Of a DNA stretch of 64,000 bases, positions 57,601 through 64,000 are shown piece after piece. Positions within the stretch are counted from its first letter, which is position 1, and each line of letters opens with the position of its first letter. A model generated the notes under the pieces. The model did no database searches and was not told the origin of the DNA. It was given only the letters and a program-made list of their open reading frames with translations. The translations under genes were made by a program, and so were the position numbers. The stretch covers positions 38,988,029-39,052,028 of the forward strand of contig NW_022145607.1 in assembly GCF_000002235.5 (NCBI RefSeq). Direction: 5' to 3'. This DNA comes from Strongylocentrotus purpuratus (Eukaryota; Echinodermata; Echinoidea; Camarodonta; Strongylocentrotidae).

Positions 57601-58862
57601 GATACCCAGAAACAAGCATAAACGTCCTGAAAAAGGTCTAGCTGCATCTAGATAACTAGCTTAAGCAAATGATAACAAGTACAGATACAAGCGATACATT
57701 AATACAATGAAAATAGCAAATATTAAGAGCCCTGTGGAGAGCTACACCTAGTGTGTGCTAATCCACATATGAACCCTAGTGTGTGCTAATCCACATAACG
57801 AATTGTACTCTATACTGCGCTTAATTAATACAAAGTATCAAATTATTTTATATACCTCTCTTTAGAAATCTAGCGATCTGATCGGTCGAAATTGCAGTCT
57901 TGATTTTAGTTATTCACCTCATACCCGCCTACCAGTCAATAGTCTTTTGAAAAGTGCCCTCATACCCGCCTACCAGTCTCTTTTAAGATGCCCGTTGCCC
58001 GAGTAACGGGCCGCATAAATCATTTGTGCTCAGATCCCCATTGGTTTACGTGTCAACAATTTCTTTGTGCGAGCGCGGACACCATACTGTGCGTTTTGTC
58101 TGCGATTCCCAAATGATTGATTTCAGTCATTTTTCCAGCAAAGATAAACAGACAGTTTCTCAGATTTTCCGTGATGTTTTAACCAAGCTTTACTCAATAA
58201 AAGGACAAGGGAAGAATTCTTGGTAGATTTTTGCTTCAATTCGGCATATAAAAGACATATCGACTGCTTTAATATTCAAGGTCTGGCCCCGCCCCCTCCC
58301 CCCCCCCCCCCCCCCCCACTCCGAGAAGGGACGGACCCCATGCGTGTTACCACAATGTCCGGTCACGGGGTACTTTTCGTGCGACAAAGTCCGGCCCGAG
58401 AATTGTAAAAAAAGGGGTGTATTAACTTTTCACCCGGATATTTCTTTAAAAATGGGGTGTTTTTTCTTCTTTTTTCTCTCATCTCTTTGGACTCCATCTC
58501 TTTGGAGCATTTTTCATGATTAAGGGGGTCTCCAAGGCAGGAAAAGCCTGCGAAAAGCTCGCGAAAGGGGGTTCGGAAATGTTGGCAGTCCTCAGATAGG
58601 GGATGCTTTCAAAAAGAGGGAACAAGCATATGCGTATTCTAAATAACACTGGTTGGGGGGCGGGGTCTGGCTGTTTTATAGGCTCTGGGGATCTTGCCAC
58701 GACCCCTCTGCGCGCCTGGCCTCTTAAAGCAGTAGATTTAATATTATGAAGCATTCAAGGAATGTCTTCCTACCGGGTACCAGTTTACTTCACCTGAATC
58801 GGGAGTGGAAAAGGTAGAATCATTCCTTGTCAAAGGACACTACATTATATATAAAATATTAA
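57601..58862. other. Noncoding, with short tandem repeats and TE-like runs
   Basis: Two copies of cctagtgtgtgctaatccac at about 57750-57800 and two of catacccgcctaccagtc at about 57918-57978. A poly-C run lies at 58297-58318. No credible gene is seen on either strand. Confidence 0.45.
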
Positions 58863-59094
58863 AGGGGTGTAGCATGACGAAACTACGTGTCCGTCCCGTG
58901 ACCCGACTCGTGACCAATCGGGTATTTACGTGCGTGCAACATCCGCGAAACAGAAGCGTGAGCTAGGAGAACTTCGGTCTGCTTCGCGAACGCTAGCGCG
59001 CTGACCGTTAATCAAGTCCATTCGTTTACGTTCGGTTGTCAAAAAGAAATCGAAAATGGCGTTAACCAGTATTTGCCGTGCTACACCGGCCCCT
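58863..59094. mobile_element. 232-bp TTAA-type MITE
   Basis: TTAA flanks both ends (58859-58862 and 59095-59098). The inverted ends are AGGGGTGTAGCATGACG on the left and GTGCTACACC then GGCCCCT on the right. The interior is CpG-richer than its surroundings and has no coding potential. Confidence 0.78.
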
Positions 59095-59815
59095 TTAATA
59101 TGTCTCTCTTTATTGGTCGGATTTCAATTGAAACTTTCGCCATTTTTCCCCTCTTATTTATCTGCTTTAATACAAGTGAACTTACAAGGGTTAGCTTTAT
59201 ATTCATTAACTTGAACAACTATACATGTATAACGTGAAAAATAAGTTGCTCTTTAATAGCCCCTCAAAATGTCGTAGCCAACTTCTTGTATATGTATATG
59301 TTTGTTTCAAATTACGTTTAGTTTTTATATTAATTTAAGGCTGACTGACACAATACATGAAGAAATGTTAATAAAATCATGTCAATTTATCTTTATTTCA
59401 TCTTTTTTTTTTTCATCCGCATGTATTTGGAACTTTTTACTTCTTTCCGAGTTCATCACTTTAATTGTTGAATTGTAATACATTTCATTAAACGGTGAGT
59501 GTTAGGTTAATTCGATTCAATGGAAATTATTCATCATCAATTCATATATAACTCAAGATTATCTTTAAATATTCATCTCATGGTAACCATTGCGACAATA
59601 TGACATATACTTCTGTTTCCTGTTTGTCAACTCTAGCATATCAAGTTTGGAATATTGCGAAATTTGGCAGGGGTTTTCAACAATGGAAGGAAATGAGAGT
59701 TCAACACCGAGCTCCCTGTATAAGGGAACGAAAATGTGGGTAACTGCTTCATGTATATTCCTTAAGAGAAAGAACATACATATTTCTGTACATGACACAA
59801 CTGTCTAAAGTGGTT

Positions 59816-59896
59816 AAAAACACTACGAAAGTCCTCCTTGTTAATTGTCTCTGTGCTACTAGTTCAATTAACAAGGAGGACTATCGTAGTATTTTA
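59816..59896. repeat. Long perfect-like hairpin
   Basis: A 26-bp stem (ACTACGAAAGTCCTCCTTGT on one side, running to 59847) pairs with 59865-59890 with one mismatch across a 17-nt loop. A/T pairing extends the stem a few bases further. It could be a tiny MITE core or a hairpin RNA. Confidence 0.7.
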
Positions 59897-59989
59897 ATCA
59901 TGTCAGATTTTAAGGCTGTTAAAGGGGAAGTCCACCTTGATATTGAGTTGGTTTTTACAGGTCCGCACTGGCGTACTGGTGGGGGGGGG

Positions 59990-60302
59990 CTTGGGGGCGC
60001 CAGCCCCCCCCCCCCCCCCATCCAAATATAATTGAACCATGACTTATTTTCAATTCCATATACAAGTGATGTATAAATGTTCGTGATATCACATGATTTT
60101 CAACAAAATGCGTGTTTCTGTTGCAAACTGACACATTCCCAAATGGCCAGGAAGAGCATATGTTTTGTTATAGTCCTTAAGGGGCCGTGGTCACTAACAG
60201 TAACACTAGTAAAGAAAATCCTATCCGGAAGCAACTGTGACAAGCACTACCGGGCGTTCCATACATACATCATGTAACACTGCACATGCACCGTTAAGGG
60301 GC
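59990..60302. other. Noncoding, G/C-run TE-like edge
   Basis: Begins with poly-G and poly-C runs (59980-60020) near cactggcgtactgg, resembling a hAT-like end. The rest shows no gene. Confidence 0.35.
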
Positions 60303-60680
60303 CCAGTGGGGAAATTGAATTCAGACAAGATTAAGAGGAGTGAAAGGTACAACGAATCGTCTTCTTTCTTTAATAATTTAATGAAGTGTCAAAGCTTCCG
60401 CGCTTTGCGCGGGAGGGGGAAACTGAATTCAGACAAGAACACGTTACAACGAATCGTCTTCTTTCTCTAATAATTTAATGAAACGTGAAAGCTTCCGCGA
60501 TTCGCGCGGGATGGGCGAAAATGAATTCAGACAAGGATTAAGAGTAATAATTGATTGTAACTTCAAAGCTGCCGCGCTTCACGCGGGAGGAGGGGGGAAT
60601 TGGATCCAAACAAGAATTAAGAGTCGAGAACGGTACAACGGATCGTCTTCTTTTCCTAATAATTTAATGAATTTAATGCC
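60303..60680 (+). repeat. cgcttcgcgc satellite, about 4 copies
   Basis: Same unit and same orientation as at 19005-20015 (caacgaatcgtcttctttct, aatttaatgaaacgtgaaag, cttccgcgattcgcgcggg). It is bounded on the right by a tggatccgccactg hAT-like terminus near 60847-60860. Confidence 0.88.
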
Positions 60681-60869
60681 TGAAAATGCGTCTAATGTGG
60701 TTCTAAAATTGCAAATCCTTCTTACCCACCCCCCATTTGGTCGCTTCGCTCCCTCGCCGCGAAAAGCCTCATTCTGTCGCTTCATCGTTTTACATATATT
60801 AAACCCCATGCCATTTTGTGCCCCCCCCCCCCGGTAAGAAATCGCTGGATCCGCCACTGCTGCCCATGC

Positions 60870-63800
60870 ATGTCAGAGGGGTGATGCGGATTTTTTTGTT
60901 GTCAGCCCCCCCCCCCCCCCCCCGGACGCTCAGGGTTTTGGGCAATAAATAACTGTAAGATGAGCATGCTTTTATACCATATTTGGTGATACTGGTAGGT
61001 CGCGAATTGGCGTGGGGTCCAGGGAGAGGAGCTCCCGGAAGTTCAGGGGTTTTGACCAACAAATTACTGTCAGATGAGCATGCTTTTATACCTTGTTTTG
61101 TGACAATGGTAGGTCGCGAATTGGCGTGGGGTCCAGGGGGCGGAGCCCCGGTAGCTCAGGAGTGTTATGCAATTTATTACGGTCAGATGAGCATCTAGGG
61201 GCCCGCCTTAGGGCCATTGATTGGGTTCGGGGGGTAAAGCCCCGGAAGCTCAGGGCTTTATAGGCATTTAATTACGTCAGATGAGCATAATTATACCTTA
61301 TTTGTGACATTGACAAGTCACGAATTGGTGTAGGGTCCAGGGGGCGGAGCCTCCGGAAGCTCAGGGGTTTTGGGCAATAAATAACGGTCAGATGAGCATA
61401 TTTTTATACCTTATTTGTGACACTGGCAGGACTCAATTTAATGTTGGGTCCAGGGGGCGAAGCCCCCAGAAGCTCAGGGATTTTATACGTTAAATTATCG
61501 TCAGATGAGTATGTTTTAAACCTTATTTGTGACACTGGCAGGTCGCAAATTGGTGTGGGGTCCATGGTGCAGAGCCCCAAGAAGCCCAGGGGTTTTGGGC
61601 AATAAATAACGGCCAGATGAGCATATGTTTATATCTATTTGTGACACTGGCAGGTCACGAATTGCCGTGGGGTCCAGGGTGCGGAGCCCAAAGAAGCCCA
61701 GGGGTTTTGGGCAATAAATAACGGTTAGATGGATGAGTGTATGCTTATATCTATTTGTGACACTGGCAGGACACAAATTGGTGTTCGGTCCAGGGGGCGG
61801 AGCCCCAAGAAGCTCAGGGGTTTTATACATTATATTATCGTCAGATGAGCATATTGTATACCTTATTAGTGACACTGGTAGTTCACGAATTTGAGTGGGG
61901 TCCAGAGGGCGGAGCCCCCGGAAGTTCAGGGGTTTCGGTCAATAAATTATTGTCAGATGAGCATGATTTTATACCTCAGTTGTGACACTGGTAGGTCAAG
62001 AATTGGCTTGGGATCCAGGGGGCGGAGCCCCCGGACGCTCAGGGTTTTGGGCAATAAATAACTGTAAGATGAGCATGCTTTTATACCATATTTGGTGATA
62101 CTGGTAGGTCGCGAATTGGCGTGGGGTCCAGGGAGAGGAGCTCCCGGAAGTTCAGGGGTTTTGACCAACAAATTACTGTCAGATGAGCATGCTTTTATAC
62201 CTTGTTTTGTGACAATGGTAGGTCGCGAATTGGCGTGGGGTCCAGGGGGCGGAGCCCCGGTAGCTCAGGAGTGTTATGCAATTTATTACGGTCAGATGAG
62301 CATCTAGGGGCCCGCCTTAGGGCCATTGATTGGGTTCGGGGGGCAAAGCCCCGGAAGCTCAGGGCTTTAGGCATTTAATTACGTCAGGTGAGCATAATTA
62401 TACCTTATTTGTGACATTGACAAGTCACGAATTGGTGTAGGGTCCAGGGGGCGGAGCCCCCGGAAGCTCAGGGGTTTTGGGCAATAAATAACGGTCAGAT
62501 GAGCATATTTTTATACCTTATTTGTGACATTGGCAGGACTCAATTTAATGTTGGGTCCAGGGGGCGAAGCCCCCAGAAGCTCAGGGATTTTATACGTTAA
62601 ATTATCGTCAGATGAGTATGTTTTAAACCTTATTTGTGACACTGGCAGGTCGCAAATTGGTGTGGGGTCCATGGTGCAGAGCCCCAAGAAGCCCAGGGGT
62701 TTTGGGCAATAAATAACGGCCAGATGAGCATATGTTTATATCTATTTGTGACACTGGCAGGTCACGAATTGCCGTGGGGTCCAGGGTGCGGATCCCAAAG
62801 AATTCCAGGGGTTTTGGGCAATAAATAACGGTCAGATGGATGAGTGTATGCTTATATCTATTTGTGACACTGGCAGGACACAAATTGGTGTTCGGTCCAG
62901 GGGGCGGAGCCCCAAGAAGCTCAGGGGTTTTATACATTAAATTATCGTCAGATGAGCATATTGTATACCTTATCAGTGACACTGGTAGTTCACGAATTTG
63001 AGTGGGGTCCAAGGGAAGGAGCCCCCGGACGCTCAGGGTTTTGGGCAATAAATAACTGTCAGATGAGCATGCTTTTATACCTTAGTTGTGACACTGGCAG
63101 GTCACGAATTGGCGCGGGGTCCAGGGGGCGGAGCTCCCGGACGCTCAGGGGTTAGGGCAAAAAAAAACTGTCAGATGAGCATACTTTTATACCCTAGTTG
63201 TGACACTGGCAGGTCACGAATTGTCATGGGGTCAAGGGGGTGGAGCCCCCGGAAGTTCAGGGGTTTTGGGCAATAAATTATTGTCAGATGAGCATGCTTA
63301 TATACCTTATTTGGTGACAATGGTAGGTTGCGAATTGGCGTGGGGTCTGGGGTGCGGAGCCCCAAGATGCCCAGGGGTTTTGGGCAATAAATAACTGTCA
63401 GATGAGCATACTTTTATACCCTAGTTGTGACACTGGCAGTTCACGAATTGTCATGGGGTCAAGGGGGTGGAGCCCCCGGAAGTTCAGGGGTTGTGGGCAA
63501 TAAATTATTGTCAGATGAGCATGCTTATATACCTTATTTGGTGACAATGGTAGGTCGAGAATTAACGTGGGGTCCAGGATGCGGAGCCCCAAGAAGCCCA
63601 GGGGTTTGGGGCAATAAATAACGGTCAGATGAGCATATGTTTTTATATATATTTGTGACACTGGCAGGACGTAAATTGTTGTTGGGTCCAGGGGGAGGAG
63701 CCTTAAGAAGCTCAGGAGTTTTATACATTAAACTATCGTCAGATGAGCATATTGTATACCTTATTTGTGACACTGGTAGGTTACGAATTTAAGTGGGGTC

Positions 63801-64000
63801 GAGGGGGTGGAGCCCCCGGAAGTTCAAGGGTTTTGGGCAATAAATTATTGTCAGATGAGCATGATTTTATACCTTTGTTGTGACTAGGCAGGTCACGAAT
63901 TGGCCTGGGGTCCAAGGAGAGGAGCCCCCGGAGGTTCAGGGGTTTCGGGCAATAAATTATTGTCAGATGAGCATGATTTTATACCTTAGTTGTGACACTG
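60870..64000 (+). repeat. Approximately 111-bp satellite with about 1.1 kb higher-order repeat
   Basis: Monomers contain ctcaggggttttgggcaata, aataacggtcagatgagcat, ttataccttatttgtgacac, tggcaggtcacgaattg and gtggggtccagggggcggag. The segment starting near 60922 recurs at 62031, an offset of 1,109 bp that holds within 2 bp over about ten monomers with few differences. After about 63010 the pattern changes to a two-monomer (227-bp) repeat. The array continues past the window end. Apparent 60-140 residue frames are repeated with the array and are not genes. Confidence 0.93.

Noticed and set aside
60237..63773. Recurrent 60-141 residue frames near the window end
   Set aside because: They repeat with the 111-bp satellite period and exist on both strands. 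No start, domain or codon bias suggests a gene.
60870..64000. CRISPR-like regular repeats
   Set aside because: Repeats are contiguous 111-bp satellite monomers without unique spacers, in an animal genome.

Overview
This window is animal nuclear DNA: genes are split by long GT..AG introns, and most of the sequence is AT-rich and made of transposons, satellites and microsatellites. Two non-LTR retrotransposons carry a 2A-type ribosome-skipping motif at the protein N-terminus. Such elements are known from sea urchin and other marine invertebrate deuterostomes. Together with the B-box/coiled-coil TRIM gene and the many hAT, TTAA and Penelope-like remnants, this suggests an echinoderm or a related invertebrate deuterostome. 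The species cannot be fixed from the sequence alone.

Only two host genes are supported. The first is a complete SLC5-family sodium/solute cotransporter (SGLT/SMIT branch) on the + strand. It has 15 coding exons between 12096 and 43801, and the phases join into one frame of 666 residues. The second is a two-exon TRIM-type RING/B-box/coiled-coil protein on the + strand (48012-49710 and 50425-51056, 776 residues). They share a strand and lie about 4.2 kb apart, but nothing links their functions.

Layout. 1-12 kb: a small hAT-like element, a pyrimidine-rich minisatellite, a 4.4 kb fold-back element holding a LINE fragment and a hAT-type MITE with 8-bp target duplications, a degenerate minisatellite, and a Penelope-like remnant. 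12-44 kb: the SLC5 gene, with introns full of nested transposons. Intron 4 has a 3.1 kb hAT-type element with perfect 8-bp target duplications, carrying three different satellite arrays and inserted into an arm of an older fold-back element. Intron 5 has a nested stack: an outer inverted-repeat element, inside it a 2A-bearing LINE, inside that a 1,047-bp inverted-repeat element splitting the LINE's first coding segment. Introns 7-14 hold MITEs and LINE remnants. 44-48 kb: intergenic. 48-51 kb: TRIM gene. 51-53.7 kb: intergenic with a SINE-like stretch. 53.7-57.4 kb: an apparently intact CR1/L2-type LINE on the - strand with an N-terminal hydrophobic segment plus 2A motif. 58.8-59.9 kb: a TTAA MITE and a hairpin. 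60.3-64 kb: two satellite arrays, the second with an approximately 1.1 kb higher-order repeat running off the window.

The most interesting signals are the two independent LINEs with the same N-terminal design (hydrophobic leader, then a 2A motif about 73-74 residues in), and the reuse of the same satellite families inside and outside hAT-type elements. All family assignments are by eye from motifs. No search or alignment program was run.
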